This document shows positions 9,311-18,108 of a stretch of DNA of 64,000 bases, one piece after another (position 1 is the first letter of the stretch; the number at the start of each line of letters is the position of its first letter). The translations under genes were made by a program, and so were the position numbers. This DNA is from Aneurinibacillus tyrosinisolvens. GTDB taxonomy: Bacteria; Bacillota; Bacilli; Aneurinibacillales; Aneurinibacillaceae. The notes below the pieces were generated by a model. The model was not told where the DNA came from. It was given only the letters and a program-made list of their open reading frames with translations, and ran no database searches. The stretch lies in the NCBI RefSeq assembly GCF_001015055.1, contig NZ_BBWZ01000005.1, positions 186,001 through 250,000 of the forward strand. The letters run 5' to 3'.

Positions 9311-9736
9311 GTGCTTACTGTGAAACGCCAGGTGAAGGTTTTCATGATTATGACGGAAAATACGCGTGCGAAAATGCAGGACGAATTTTTAGTTATGAAG
9401 CAGCGCTATGAGCTTGAACTCGAACAGCTTAGCTTCCAGTCGAAAAAGTTATTTCTGGAGGCACAGCGCAAAGGGCGGGAAGCGCTCGAAATTGTACAGC
9501 AGCGGATACATAAGGAACAGAGCGCCCGGCAGGAAAAGCTGGAGCAAATCTCCTTTCAGCTTGAACAAATTGCAAGTCTTCCATCCGGAAGTGAAATTCA
9601 TTATTCAACGGTGGAAAGCTATGTGGAAATAAAAATAGGGGACGATTGGGACAAACTAATGAGCGAAACGGAAATTGTGCTGTTAGATGGTATCGTTCAT
9701 GAAATACGGGAAGGAGGAAAGCGCGATGGCAGATAG
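9311..9736 (+). CDS. ylqD: YlqD family protein
   Basis: A 141-residue protein resembling YlqD, conserved between khpA and rimM in Bacillales; function unknown. Residues about 15–90 are strongly helical and rich in E, K, Q and R, consistent with a coiled coil; the C-terminal third looks globular (YSTVESYVEIKIGDDW). The GTG start follows CAGGAGGG. The end overlaps rimM by 11 bases, which suggests coupling. Confidence 0.85.
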   Translation: MLTVKRQVKVFMIMTENTRAKMQDEFLVMKQRYELELEQLSFQSKKLFLEAQRKGREALEIVQQRIHKEQSARQEKLEQISFQLEQIASLPSGSEIHYSTVESYVEIKIGDDWDKLMSETEIVLLDGIVHEIREGGKRDGR

Positions 9737-10244
9737 TTATTTTACAGTCGGCAGACTCGTCAATACGCAGGGGACAAAAGGAGAAGCGAGGGTCATTTCG
9801 GAAACGGATTTTCCTGAGCAGCGTTATAAGATAGGGCAAACCCTTTATTTATTTCATCCGTCTGCAGCTGAACCGATACCTTTAGAAATTGCTTCATCAC
9901 GCCAGCACAAAAATTTTTACCTGCTCACTTTTAAAGGGGTAACTTCGATAAATGAGGTGGAGAAGTATAAAGGCGGCATATTAAAAGTCAGAGGCGATGA
10001 ACGGGAGCCGCTGGAAGAGGGAGAATTCTACTTCCAGGATATTATCGGCTGCCAGGTGTACACAGAAGAAGGCGAAAAGCTTGGCCTGGTAGAAGAAATT
10101 CTCCAGCCCGGCGCCAATGATGTGTGGGTAGTCAAGCCGGAAAAAGGAAAGGATATTCTTATTCCTTACATTGAGGATGTTGTAAAGGAAATCAATATTG
10201 CACAGAAGCGCATTGTTGTCCATCTGCTGCCGGGACTTATCTAG
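9726..10244 (+). CDS. rimM: Ribosome maturation factor RimM
   Basis: A 172-residue 16S rRNA processing factor that binds S19 during 30S head assembly. The N-terminal RimM domain (YFTVGRLVNTQGTKGEARV) is followed by a PRC-barrel (YFQDIIGCQVYTEEGEKLG; NDVWVV; LIPYIEDVVKEI). The start at 9726 (MADSY) follows GGAAGGAGG; the earlier in-frame start at 9687 lies deep in ylqD. Coupled to trmD downstream, as in most bacteria. Confidence 0.96.
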   Translation: MADSYFTVGRLVNTQGTKGEARVISETDFPEQRYKIGQTLYLFHPSAAEPIPLEIASSRQHKNFYLLTFKGVTSINEVEKYKGGILKVRGDEREPLEEGEFYFQDIIGCQVYTEEGEKLGLVEEILQPGANDVWVVKPEKGKDILIPYIEDVVKEINIAQKRIVVHLLPGLI

Positions 10245-10253
10245 GAGGACAGG

Positions 10254-11000
10254 ATGAAAATTGATATTTTAACGCTCTTTCCGGAAATGTTTACAGGTGT
10301 ATTGGGATCCAGTATTATCGGAAAGGCGGTACAGAAGGAACTTGTTTCTTTCCGTGTCGTGAATTTCCGGGACTATGCCGGAAATAAGCACGGACAGGTA
10401 GACGATACACCGTACGGCGGCGGCGGCGGGATGGTACTGAAGCCTGAACCGATTTTTCACGCTGTAGAATCATTGACCGAGGCGAATGGAGAGGCGGCGG
10501 CCGCAAAACCGCGGGTTGTCCTGCTGTGCCCGCAGGGAAAGCGGTACGATCAGCGGCTGGCCGAGGAATTGGCGAAAGAAGAACATTTGATTTTCATCTG
10601 CGGACACTATGAAGGGTATGACGAACGGATTCGAACTCACCTTGTAACCGATGAAGTATCGATTGGAGATTACGTGCTGACCGGAGGCGAACTGCCTGCC
10701 ATGGTTATTATTGACAGTCTCGTGCGCCTGCAGAAGGGTGCACTCGGGAATGAACAGTCAGCTGTAACGGATTCATACAGCACAGGCCTGCTTGAATATC
10801 CGCACTACACAAGACCCGCCAGCTTTCGCGATTTGTCTGTCCCGGACATTCTGCTGTCCGGCCACCATGAGAACATTGAGCGGTGGCGGTTGAAGGAGTC
10901 ATTACGCCGCACCCTGGAACGCCGGCCGGACCTTCTTGAGAGACAGGAATTAACCAAAGAAATGAAAAAATTAATCGAGGAAATACAACAGGAGTTGTAA
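10254..11000 (+). CDS. trmD: tRNA (guanine37-N1)-methyltransferase TrmD
   Basis: Methylates G37 of tRNAs, which prevents +1 frameshifting. 248 residues with the SPOUT trefoil-knot signature ([28 protein letters not shown]) and the substrate-loop acidic residue in DVSVPDI-like context. The AGGAGG site overlaps the rimM stop region. The predicted rplS promoter overlaps its last codons. Confidence 0.97.
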   Translation: MKIDILTLFPEMFTGVLGSSIIGKAVQKELVSFRVVNFRDYAGNKHGQVDDTPYGGGGGMVLKPEPIFHAVESLTEANGEAAAAKPRVVLLCPQGKRYDQRLAEELAKEEHLIFICGHYEGYDERIRTHLVTDEVSIGDYVLTGGELPAMVIIDSLVRLQKGALGNEQSAVTDSYSTGLLEYPHYTRPASFRDLSVPDILLSGHHENIERWRLKESLRRTLERRPDLLERQELTKEMKKLIEEIQQEL

Positions 11001-11023
11001 AGCTACTCTGACTGTGTTATTAT
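10995..11023 (+). promoter_or_regulatory. SigA promoter candidate for rplS
   Basis: TTGTAA (10995–11000) covers the trmD stop codon; after 17 bases comes TATTAT (11018–11023). It would produce an approximately 110-base leader before rplS. Confidence 0.55.
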
Positions 11024-11052
11024 ACTCTTTGTGGGCAAAAATGCTCAGAATA

Positions 11053-11123
11053 AGATGGTCCTCTTCCTATCTTGAAGTTCCGGTAACATAACCGGCTCTA
11101 CTTCTTATACGGAATGAACATCT
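11053..11123 (+). promoter_or_regulatory. rplS leader RNA (L19 leader-like)
   Basis: Three nested helices precede the L19 start: AGATG 11053–11057/CATCT 11119–11123, GAAGT 11074–11078/ACTTC 11100–11104, and CCGGT 11080–11084/ACCGG 11091–11095 with a 6-base loop. Firmicutes are known to carry an L19 leader at this place, thought to mediate autoregulation. The assignment rests on position and pairing, not a model search. Confidence 0.6.
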
Positions 11124-11142
11124 GTTGGAAGGAGGAATGGTT

Positions 11143-11490
11143 ATGCAACATATCATTCGTGAAATTACAAATGGCAACATGAAAGCGGATATCCCTAGTT
11201 TCCGTCCTGGAGATACAGTACGTGTACACGTAAAGGTTATCGAGGGTCAACGCGAACGTATTCAGGTGTTCGAAGGCGTAGTAATTAAGCGCCGCGGAGG
11301 CGGAATCAGTGAAACTTTCACTGTTCGTAAAATTTCCTACGGTGTAGGGGTTGAGCGTACATTGCCGCTGCACTCTCCGAAAATTGATAAAATTGAAGTA
11401 GTACGTTACGGTAAAGTTCGTCGTGCGAAGCTCTACTACCTTCGCGACCGCGTGGGTAAAGCAGCACGTATTAAAGAAATTCGCCGTTAA
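11143..11490 (+). CDS. rplS: Ribosomal protein L19
   Basis: A 115-residue 50S protein at the 30S interface. The family core is nearly invariant ([48 protein letters not shown]). The start at 11143 (MQHIIREI) has AAGGAGG at seven bases; upstream in-frame codons at 11125 and 11137 are too close to or before that site. A leader RNA precedes it and a terminator follows. Confidence 0.97.
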   Translation: MQHIIREITNGNMKADIPSFRPGDTVRVHVKVIEGQRERIQVFEGVVIKRRGGGISETFTVRKISYGVGVERTLPLHSPKIDKIEVVRYGKVRRAKLYYLRDRVGKAARIKEIRR

Positions 11491-11498
11491 TGCGAGAA

Positions 11499-11526
11499 AA
11501 GGAGCTTGGTTGCAAGCTCCTTTTTT
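11499..11526 (+). terminator. Intrinsic terminator after rplS
   Basis: AAGGAGCTTG (11499–11508) and CAAGCTCCTT (11513–11522) form a ten-pair stem with a GTTG loop, followed by T. Confidence 0.9.
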
Positions 11527-11617
11527 GCCTTTTATTGGCCTTATCGTGTATGCTATACAAGTAATGTTTTTACACATTGACTCATTCAACTGACTCAGAA
11601 AACAAGGAGGAAGTAAA

Positions 11618-12190
11618 ATGGTTGAAGAGGCCTCCTCTGGAGCAAAGCAAAACCGCAAGGCGAAGGGCGAAGCGTGGGAATGGCTGAAAGCGCTTGGGAT
11701 CGCCGTGATTCTGGCGCTGCTTATACGGACGTTTTTGTTTGCGCCGGTTCTCGTAAGCGGCTCTTCGATGATGCCGACGCTTGAGGACGGGGAACGGCTT
11801 ATCGTGAGCAAACTTATCTATTATATTCAAAGTCCAAAGCATGGTGACATTATCGTTTTCCATGCTACAGAAGAGAAGGATTACATAAAGCGCGTCATCG
11901 CCACAGAAGGCCAGACGGTGGAATATAGGAATGATCAGCTTTATATTGACGGCAAGCCGGTGGATGAGCCGTACTTGCAGCAGTATAAAAAAGAGGCCAA
12001 AGCGGCAGGCTATGATGTGCTGACGAAAGATTTTAGAGAAGAAAAAATACCCCCCGGACATATTTTCGTTATGGGTGATAACCGCCGGAACAGTACGGAC
12101 AGCCGGATGATTGGGCCGGTACCGGTAAACAAAGTCGTTGGCCGTTCCGAGTTCGTAATCTGGCCGCTTAATAAAATAAAATTTAACTAG
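11618..12190 (+). CDS. lepB: Type I signal peptidase
   Basis: A 190-residue membrane protease that removes signal peptides from exported proteins. A charged N-terminus is followed by one transmembrane helix (about residues 27–45). The catalytic serine lies in SGSSMMPTL, the lysine in YIKRVIA, and box E is GDNRRNSTDSR. Length and single anchor fit the SipS/LepB group of Gram-positives. AAGGAGG precedes the ATG. B. subtilis has no lepB between rplS and rbgA. Confidence 0.96.
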   Translation: MVEEASSGAKQNRKAKGEAWEWLKALGIAVILALLIRTFLFAPVLVSGSSMMPTLEDGERLIVSKLIYYIQSPKHGDIIVFHATEEKDYIKRVIATEGQTVEYRNDQLYIDGKPVDEPYLQQYKKEAKAAGYDVLTKDFREEKIPPGHIFVMGDNRRNSTDSRMIGPVPVNKVVGRSEFVIWPLNKIKFN

Positions 12191-12210
12191 AAGAAAAGCA
12201 GGTGAGGCAT

Positions 12211-13113
12211 ATGACGATTCAATGGTTTCCTGGTCATATGGCCAAGGCGCGAAGACAGGTTACTGAAAAATTGAAATTAATCGATGTCGTGATTGAACTG
12301 CTCGACGCGAGGCTTCCACTATCAAGCCGGAATCCGATGATCGACGAGATTGTTTCAGACAAACCGCGTCTCATTTTACTCAATAAATCGGACCTGGCTG
12401 ACGAGGCAGTAACGAGACAGTGGATCCAGTATTTTGCCTCCCGGGGCATCAAGGCGCTTCCGATTGATGCGCTGTCCGGAAGAGGGGTTAACAAAATCCC
12501 GGTGGAGTGCCAGATCCTTGTTGAAGAAATGATGGAAAAGCGCCGCGCCAAGGGAATGCAGGATAGAGCCATCCGGGCTATGATTCTGGGAATCCCGAAC
12601 GTAGGGAAATCTTCGCTCATGAATCGGCTGGCCGGCCGGAAGGTGGCACAAACGGGCGATCGCCCGGCGGTAACGAAAGCACAGCAGTGGGTGAAGGTTG
12701 GGAAATCGCTTGAACTGCTTGATACGCCGGGGATTTTGTGGCCGAAGTTTGAAGACCCGCTCGTAGGCCTTCGCCTTGCAGCGAGCGGTGCGATTAAAGA
12801 TGAAATCATCGATTTTCAGGAAGTGGCCCTGTTTGTTGTCGCCTACTTGCGCATGCATTATGCGGAGCCATTTAAAGCGCGCTACCAGCTGGAAGAGCTG
12901 CCGGAAAGCAAGCTGGCCATCCTGGACGAAATAGGCCGCAGGAGAGGCTGTATCGTGGGCGGAGGACATATTGATTACGATAAGGTGTCCGAGCTCATCC
13001 TTCGCGAAATGCGGGGCGGAAAAATAGGAAACATTACGCTGGAGCGCCCGGATGATCCTTTCACCGTGGAAATGGCCCGGGTTAGCATGGATGAAATCAA
13101 TCCATATGCGTAG
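12211..13113 (+). CDS. rbgA: Ribosome biogenesis GTPase RbgA (YlqF)
   Basis: Circularly permuted GTPase needed for late 50S assembly. 300 residues; G4 LLNKSDL precedes G1 GIPNVGKSSLMN and G3 DTPGILWP, as expected of the permutation; the N-terminus MTIQWFPGHMAKA is the family signature. The start at 12211 uses AGGTGAGG, which covers the GTG at 12202. It is followed by a terminator. Confidence 0.96.
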   Translation: MTIQWFPGHMAKARRQVTEKLKLIDVVIELLDARLPLSSRNPMIDEIVSDKPRLILLNKSDLADEAVTRQWIQYFASRGIKALPIDALSGRGVNKIPVECQILVEEMMEKRRAKGMQDRAIRAMILGIPNVGKSSLMNRLAGRKVAQTGDRPAVTKAQQWVKVGKSLELLDTPGILWPKFEDPLVGLRLAASGAIKDEIIDFQEVALFVVAYLRMHYAEPFKARYQLEELPESKLAILDEIGRRRGCIVGGGHIDYDKVSELILREMRGGKIGNITLERPDDPFTVEMARVSMDEINPYA

Positions 13114-13124
13114 TAAAATGAGAA

Positions 13125-13152
13125 CGTGCAGTGTAAAACTGCGCGTTTTTTT
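13125..13152 (+). terminator. Intrinsic terminator after rbgA
   Basis: CGTGCAGT (13125–13132) pairs with ACTGCGCG (13138–13145), with one G–T wobble and a 5-base loop, followed by seven T. Confidence 0.85.
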
Positions 13153-13161
13153 GCTGAATAA

Positions 13162-13209
13162 GAAAGTATATTTGCTTTAAAGTACTAGAGAAAAAGACCG
13201 CAAGGTCAA
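13162..13209 (+). repeat. Leader motif, copy 2 (GNRA hairpin)
   Basis: Second copy of the motif at 5531–5580, ending in GACC-GCAA-GGTC (13196–13207). It sits directly in the rnhB upstream region, after the rbgA terminator. A second GGTC at 13231–13234 could compete for the same GACC. Confidence 0.55.
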
Positions 13210-13237
13210 CAGTGAGAGAAAAGAGGAGAAGGTCTCA

Positions 13238-14008
13238 TTGAATATTCATCAGATGACGATAAAAGAAATAAAGGTTTATTTAGACAGCCAAAAGGCGCTG
13301 GCAGCGGAAGAGGCAGCCGTTCTGGCGGCGGATTCACGCGCCGGGGTATTAAATGCATACAGGCAATGGCTGCGCCGGAAGGAAAAGGAGGAACGTCTGG
13401 CCAAACAGTGGGATGAAATGAGTACAATGGAGCGGGCGCTTTGGAAGGAAGGACATGTATACATTGCAGGTATCGATGAGGTGGGCAGGGGACCGCTTGC
13501 CGGCCCTGTGCTTGCGGCGGCTGTCATTTTACCCCAGGATTTTTACCTGCCGGGCCTTAACGACTCTAAAAAAGTTCCAGCGGGAGACCGGGAAAAGATG
13601 TATGAGACGATTATGGAAGAAGCGGTTAGCGTTTCCATCGGCATGTGCGATGCTCCGCTCATCGATGAAATCAATATATACCAGGCTACACTCCGAGCCA
13701 TGCTGGCCGCCGTCCAATCTCTGCATGTAAAAGCGACAGCGACGCTAAACGATGCGGTGACGATTCCCGGCTTGCATATGAAGCAGCACCCCATCATCGG
13801 CGGCGACGGTAAAAGTGTATCCATTGCGGCTGCTTCCATCGTAGCAAAGGTCAGGCGCGATCGGATGATGGCCCAGTACGATGAGCAATATCCCGGGTAT
13901 AACTTCGCGTCCAACATGGGATATGGCACCGCAGAACACCTGGCAGCATTGAAAAGCTTAGGTCCGACACCGATTCACAGGAAAACGTTTGCCGGCGTCC
14001 TGGTATGA
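13238..14008 (+). CDS. rnhB: Ribonuclease HII
   Basis: Removes RNA from RNA–DNA hybrids and starts ribonucleotide repair. 256 residues, with the N-terminal extension typical of Bacillales RNase HII and then the catalytic domain: AGIDEVGRGPLAGPV supplies the Asp–Glu pair, NDAVTI the next Asp, and GGDGKSVSIAAAS the last. The residue before that third Asp-Ala is Asn where Val or Ile is usual; the acidic residues are intact. TTG start 10 bases after AGAGGAG; it aligns with the B. subtilis N-terminus. Confidence 0.95.
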   Translation: MNIHQMTIKEIKVYLDSQKALAAEEAAVLAADSRAGVLNAYRQWLRRKEKEERLAKQWDEMSTMERALWKEGHVYIAGIDEVGRGPLAGPVLAAAVILPQDFYLPGLNDSKKVPAGDREKMYETIMEEAVSVSIGMCDAPLIDEINIYQATLRAMLAAVQSLHVKATATLNDAVTIPGLHMKQHPIIGGDGKSVSIAAASIVAKVRRDRMMAQYDEQYPGYNFASNMGYGTAEHLAALKSLGPTPIHRKTFAGVLV

Positions 14009-14056
14009 GCATAAAGAAAAAGCGAATAAGAATGGAATCAAGGGAGGAGAGGGGAT

Positions 14057-15574
14057 ATGATACCCGGGTCAATTGTTAATTATTTAATGGGGCAGACAGC
14101 TTCATCGGTAAATGTTCCGCAAATTGAACTGCAGCCGGGACAGATTTTCCGCGGAACCGTACTGAAGCTGTTTCCCGACAACCTGGCTACCGTACAGTTA
14201 GGCGGACTAACCGTAACAGCCCGGCTGGAGACCGCACTTGAGCTCGGACAGAAGACGTGGCTTCAGGTGCAGCCGGGAGGAAACCCGGTTACACTTAAGG
14301 TGATTAGCCAGCCAGGGAAATCAGCGGAAGCGGCTGATCCGAGCATTGAGGGACTGGCTAAAGCGATTGGTTCACAGGTAAGCAAAGAAGGTTTGTCCCT
14401 GCTGCAGAGAGCACTGGACGAGAAAATTCCGCTCCGCCCGGAGTCGATGCGGCTTCTTCAGGATGTTATTGGAGAAGCTGGCGGGGATAAGGAGACAATC
14501 GACGCGGCCCTGCTCGTTTTTAAGAAGGGTCTCCCGGTCACAAAAGACACGGTGCTCTCCGTCCGGGCTTTTTACGGCGGCCAGAATATGGAGACCGGCC
14601 TGGGGAAGCTGACTGAGACGCTGCAGCAGGCGCTGGCCGATCCGAAGAAGGATATGCCCCCTGCTTTTCGCGACCAGTTGAAACAGCTTGTGATGCAGCT
14701 GGGAGGGGCAAAAGCCGCTGCCGAACGGTGGACATCCATGCTATCATCCTCAGCCCCGGTGCCGGCTCAGGACCCGGCAAATTATCTCCCTGATAAGGCT
14801 CAAACAACGCTGCCTGCCCAGCAGGCGGGCAGAAGCGAAGGGACGGACGAAATCCCAGGCCTGGCGAAAAACGCTGCCGATATAGAAATAGCCCGGGATG
14901 CAGGCGGGAAGGCAAAGAACGCCGTCCTGGAGTTGTTTAACCGGCTCGGACTTCAGCATGAACGTCAAATCTTGGAGGGGGCCGCCACTATAAATCAGGC
15001 GGACACCGTACGGATGGAAAATGTTAAATCGGCGCTGCTTCAAGTGCTGCAAAGCCCTGACGTAAATAGTCTGCACCAGGGCAGCCGGGAACAGTTAGAG
15101 CACATGGTCCAGCAGTTGACAGGCCAACAGCTCATGCTGGCAGGAGACAACAACTCTGCCTTTGTGCAGGTTGCAATACAGCTGCCTATCCCCGGACAGA
15201 AGGAAGGGGAAAACGCATTAATTCAGATTGAATCGAGAAAAAAAGCCCAGGGGGAACTTGACCCTGACAATTGCCGGCTCTTTTTCTATCTGTCGATGCA
15301 GAACATCGGAGAGACGATGCTTGATGTATCGATCGTAAACAAAATCCTCTCTGTCAGCCTGTATAATAATCAGCAGAAGCTGCCCGCCATCGTTCAGGCT
15401 TTGCGTTCTTCACTGGAGGCTAAATTGGATGAACAGGGGTATCGCCTCTCCGGCATGCGTGTGCTCCCGCTTCCCGGCCAGGAGTCCGCTGCCGGAAAAC
15501 CGACAGCAGGCGCGCCGTATCCCGCCTCTTCGTCAAGTCTTGTAAATTACAAGGGGGTTGATTTACGCATATGA
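14057..15574 (+). CDS. ylqG: YlqG, FliK-like hypothetical protein
   Basis: A 505-residue protein at the ylqG position (rnhB–ylqG–ylqH). The middle is Gln/Ala/Pro-rich and low in structure; the C-terminal about 120 residues (FYLSMQNIGETMLDVSIVN; ALRSSLEAKLDEQGYRLS) resemble the hook-length control domain of FliK. No signal peptide or membrane segment. It overlaps ylqH by four bases. FliK-like plus FlhB-like neighbours suggest a link to type III export, but the true flagellar copies of both lie in the fla/che cluster, so the role is unknown. Confidence 0.75.
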   Translation: MIPGSIVNYLMGQTASSVNVPQIELQPGQIFRGTVLKLFPDNLATVQLGGLTVTARLETALELGQKTWLQVQPGGNPVTLKVISQPGKSAEAADPSIEGLAKAIGSQVSKEGLSLLQRALDEKIPLRPESMRLLQDVIGEAGGDKETIDAALLVFKKGLPVTKDTVLSVRAFYGGQNMETGLGKLTETLQQALADPKKDMPPAFRDQLKQLVMQLGGAKAAAERWTSMLSSSAPVPAQDPANYLPDKAQTTLPAQQAGRSEGTDEIPGLAKNAADIEIARDAGGKAKNAVLELFNRLGLQHERQILEGAATINQADTVRMENVKSALLQVLQSPDVNSLHQGSREQLEHMVQQLTGQQLMLAGDNNSAFVQVAIQLPIPGQKEGENALIQIESRKKAQGELDPDNCRLFFYLSMQNIGETMLDVSIVNKILSVSLYNNQQKLPAIVQALRSSLEAKLDEQGYRLSGMRVLPLPGQESAAGKPTAGAPYPASSSSLVNYKGVDLRI

Positions 15575-15846
15575 ATCAGCGGAAAAATGCCGTGGCGCTT
15601 CGTTATAATCCAAAGGAGGGAGAGGCGCCGAGGGTTATCGCAAAGGGACAGGGGCATATGGCGGAAACCATTCTCGAAAAAGCCAGGGAAAACCTCGTTC
15701 CGATTCAGGAGGATCCTTCTCTTGTTGAAGTTCTTGCCAAGCTCGAGCTCAATGAACAAATCCCTGCCCAGCTGTACCAGGTTGTTGCTGAAATTCTTGC
15801 CTTTGTGTATCAGACTGATCAAAGAGAGAAGCAAAATGGCGGATAA
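15571..15846 (+). CDS. ylqH: YlqH, FlhB C-terminal domain-like protein
   Basis: A 91-residue protein resembling only the cytosolic C-terminal domain of FlhB/YscU (ALRYNPKEGEAPRV; LAKLELNEQIPAQLYQVVAEILAFVY). The autocleavage motif NPTH of FlhB is NPKE here, so self-cleavage is not expected. No membrane segment. Start and ylqG stop overlap as ATGA; its end overlaps yraN. Function unknown. Confidence 0.85.
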   Translation: MNQRKNAVALRYNPKEGEAPRVIAKGQGHMAETILEKARENLVPIQEDPSLVEVLAKLELNEQIPAQLYQVVAEILAFVYQTDQREKQNGG

Positions 15847-16198
15847 ATACGCAAGGAAGAAGCTGGGACGTGAAGGGGAAGAGCTCGCCTGCCGCTATCT
15901 CGAAAGCATTGGATTCCAGCTGGAGGCCGCTAATTTCCGCACCCGGACAGGTGAAATCGATTTAATTATGCGGGATACAAACACCCTTGTGTTTATTGAG
16001 GTGAAAACAAGAAGGAGCCATTCCTTCGGGCATGGTGGTGAATCTATTACGCGGGCAAAGCAGAACAAAATCCGGGAAACCGCACTTGCGTACATGAGGT
16101 GGCGAGAAGAGTATGCCGCAAGCATTCGCTTCGATGCGGTCATTATAACGTACCGGCAGGCCAGCCCTGAAATCCTCCATATCCCCTCCGCTTTCTAA
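15836..16198 (+). CDS. yraN: UPF0102/YraN family nuclease-fold protein
   Basis: A 120-residue UPF0102 protein with a PD-(D/E)XK-like core: GREGEELACRYLE, TRTGEIDLIMRD, FIEVKTRRS. The E, D and ExK residues are all present. Members are often near comM/dprA and rnhB and are thought to act on DNA, but their role is not settled. The start at 15836 (MADKYARKKLG) follows AAAGAGAGAAG and overlaps the ylqH stop; the earlier in-frame region is ylqH read in another frame. Confidence 0.9.
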   Translation: MADKYARKKLGREGEELACRYLESIGFQLEAANFRTRTGEIDLIMRDTNTLVFIEVKTRRSHSFGHGGESITRAKQNKIRETALAYMRWREEYAASIRFDAVIITYRQASPEILHIPSAF

Positions 16199-16296
16199 AC
16201 ATCCGCCCCTTTTTGAAAAACCCGGGCACATGTCCAACACTCTGGCTTTTATTCACGCATATTGTATAGTACTCGACGTGTAACACCTCCTTCATG

Positions 16297-16327
16297 ATAA
16301 CCTGCTCCCCGGCAGGTTATTTTTTTT
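16297..16327 (+). terminator. Intrinsic terminator before comM
   Basis: ATAACCTGC (16297–16305) and GCAGGTTAT (16312–16320) form nine pairs with a 6-base loop, then seven T. It ends the rnhB–yraN unit. Confidence 0.9.
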
Positions 16328-16354
16328 ACATTATATGTAAAAATATGGTATTAT
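16325..16354 (+). promoter_or_regulatory. SigA promoter candidate for comM
   Basis: TTTACA (16325–16330), 18-base gap, TATTAT (16349–16354). A start near 16361 would exclude the ATG at 16353 as the comM start. Confidence 0.5.
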
Positions 16355-16379
16355 GGATAAAAAAGGAATGAGAGCGCCC

Positions 16380-17921
16380 ATGTTTGCTTGTGCTTACAGT
16401 GCAACTGTACTCGGTATTGAAGGTGTATGTGTGGAGGTCGAGGTGGATATATCAAACGGGCTGCCGTACTTTGAGGTGAGCGGGCTTGCTGCGTCCTCTG
16501 TAAAAGAAGCTAGAGACCGGGTACGGGCAGCGATAAAGAACAGCGGTTTTTCATTTCCCGCGCAGAAAATAACGATCAATCTTGCGCCTGCCGACGTTCG
16601 TAAGGCGGGTTCCATGCTTGATTGTGCCATTGCGATTGGGATTTTGCTTGCAAGCAGCCAGATAAAAATAAAAAACGAAATGGCCGGCTGGCTGTTTCTC
16701 GGGGAGTTGTCTTTAGAAGGAAAACTTCGGCCGATTCATGGAATTTTACCGATGATTTTGGCGGCGAAGGAGCAAGGGCTCGTCGGGGTTGTTATCCCAT
16801 ACGATTGCAAGGAGGATGCAGAACGGGCCCGTCTGCCGATCTTGCGAATCCGGACGTTAAAAGAATGCGTCGATTGTTTTGAGAAACCCATGGATTCTCT
16901 CCCTTTCGTGTGTGGACCGAATAAAAACGGGCGCATACATACTGTGCCTGATACGTACTGCTTTAGTGATGTAAAGGGACAGACCCACGTAAAGCGCGCG
17001 TTTGAGGTAGCGGCCGCCGGCTTTCACCATATGCTGATGATGGGGCCGCCGGGAACAGGAAAAACAATGATGGCCCGGCGTTTTCGGACGATTCTTCCGC
17101 CGTTAAGTGAAGAGGAGTCTCTTACTGTCAGCACGATATACAGTGCGGCAGGCATGCAGCGGGAGCGATGGGGGCAGGAGATGCTGGCACCCTACCGTGC
17201 GCCGCACTTCTCCGTTACGCCTGCCGCTATGACGGGAGGGGGCACGCAGCCGAGACCGGGTGAAATAAGCTTATCCCATTGCGGAGTCCTCTTTCTCGAT
17301 GAAGCGGCAGAGTTTCCCCGATCCGTACTGGAGGTGCTGCGTCAGCCGATGGAGGAGGGGAACATAACGATCGTTCGAAGCGGCGCAAAGCTGGTCTTCC
17401 CCAGCCGATTTCTGCTCCTGTCCGCGTTTAATCCGTGTCCGTGCGGGTATTCCGGCTTCGAGACGCCCTCACATGAATGTACTTGCACCCCGCACCAAAT
17501 AAAGCAGTACCGCAGAAAAATATCGGGTCCCCTCGTTGATAGAATCGACGTGCAGGTGGAAGTTCCGCGCGTACCTGCAGAGCAATTTCAAGCCGGTTCG
17601 TCCTTTACATCCCGGCAAATGAAAGAGCGGATTATAGAGGCAAGGGGGAGGCAGCAGGAGAGGTATAAAAACACTCCCTTCCGTTTTAACGCGGAATTGG
17701 AGGGACAGTGGATCGAGCGGTACATCCCTCTTTCGCCACCCGTAAAGAAATGGGTCTCTTCCCTGTATCAAGCACTAGGGATTAGCCACCGCTCATACGA
17801 TAAAATTTTGAAGCTTGCCCGAACGATAGCTGATTTAGAACAATGCAAGGATATCGATGAATCCCATATTGCTGAAGCGATTCAGTACCGGACACTTGAG
17901 CAGATCTATTGCAAAAAATGA
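16380..17921 (+). CDS. comM: YifB/ComM family Mg-chelatase-like AAA+ ATPase
   Basis: 513 residues. The N-terminal ChlI-like domain (EVEVDISNGLPYFEVSGL) is followed by an AAA+ module with Walker A GPPGTGKTMMARR, Walker B LFLDEAAEF and a cysteine-rich insert CPCGYSG...CTC. ComM is a hexameric helicase promoting branch migration during natural transformation in other bacteria. The start at 16380 (MFACAYSATVLG) fits the family and the predicted promoter; AAAGGA is its distant binding site. dprA lies 2.8 kb downstream. Confidence 0.92.
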   Translation: MFACAYSATVLGIEGVCVEVEVDISNGLPYFEVSGLAASSVKEARDRVRAAIKNSGFSFPAQKITINLAPADVRKAGSMLDCAIAIGILLASSQIKIKNEMAGWLFLGELSLEGKLRPIHGILPMILAAKEQGLVGVVIPYDCKEDAERARLPILRIRTLKECVDCFEKPMDSLPFVCGPNKNGRIHTVPDTYCFSDVKGQTHVKRAFEVAAAGFHHMLMMGPPGTGKTMMARRFRTILPPLSEEESLTVSTIYSAAGMQRERWGQEMLAPYRAPHFSVTPAAMTGGGTQPRPGEISLSHCGVLFLDEAAEFPRSVLEVLRQPMEEGNITIVRSGAKLVFPSRFLLLSAFNPCPCGYSGFETPSHECTCTPHQIKQYRRKISGPLVDRIDVQVEVPRVPAEQFQAGSSFTSRQMKERIIEARGRQQERYKNTPFRFNAELEGQWIERYIPLSPPVKKWVSSLYQALGISHRSYDKILKLARTIADLEQCKDIDESHIAEAIQYRTLEQIYCKK

Positions 17922-17950
17922 CGAAAGAAAAAGTTTTCGACAGCGTTTTC

Positions 17951-18040
17951 TGTGGATAAGTTTATCTACAGATTTTTCCCTTACCGTATAAAGGATTCGA
18001 ATATGATGTGCACATGTTATTAACAGATGGCTGTGGATAG
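17951..18040 (+). promoter_or_regulatory. DnaA-box cluster upstream of sda
   Basis: Four DnaA-box-like 9-mers: TGTGGATAA (17951–17959, perfect on the minus strand), TTATCTACA (17962–17970, one mismatch), TTATTAACA (18017–18025, two mismatches to TTATCCACA) and TGTGGATAG (18032–18040, one mismatch). They form two convergent pairs. In B. subtilis DnaA activates sda through such boxes; conservation of that logic here is inferred. Confidence 0.75.
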
Positions 18041-18047
18041 GGAGTCA

Positions 18048-18076
18048 TTGTTCTAGCTTCGTCTGAATATTATAAT
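18048..18076 (+). promoter_or_regulatory. SigA promoter for sda
   Basis: TTGTTC (18048–18053), 17-base gap, perfect TATAAT (18071–18076). The last DnaA box ends eight bases before the -35. Confidence 0.65.
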
Positions 18077-18108
18077 TATCATAATTAAGTAGCAGGGAGG
18101 GTACTTGA

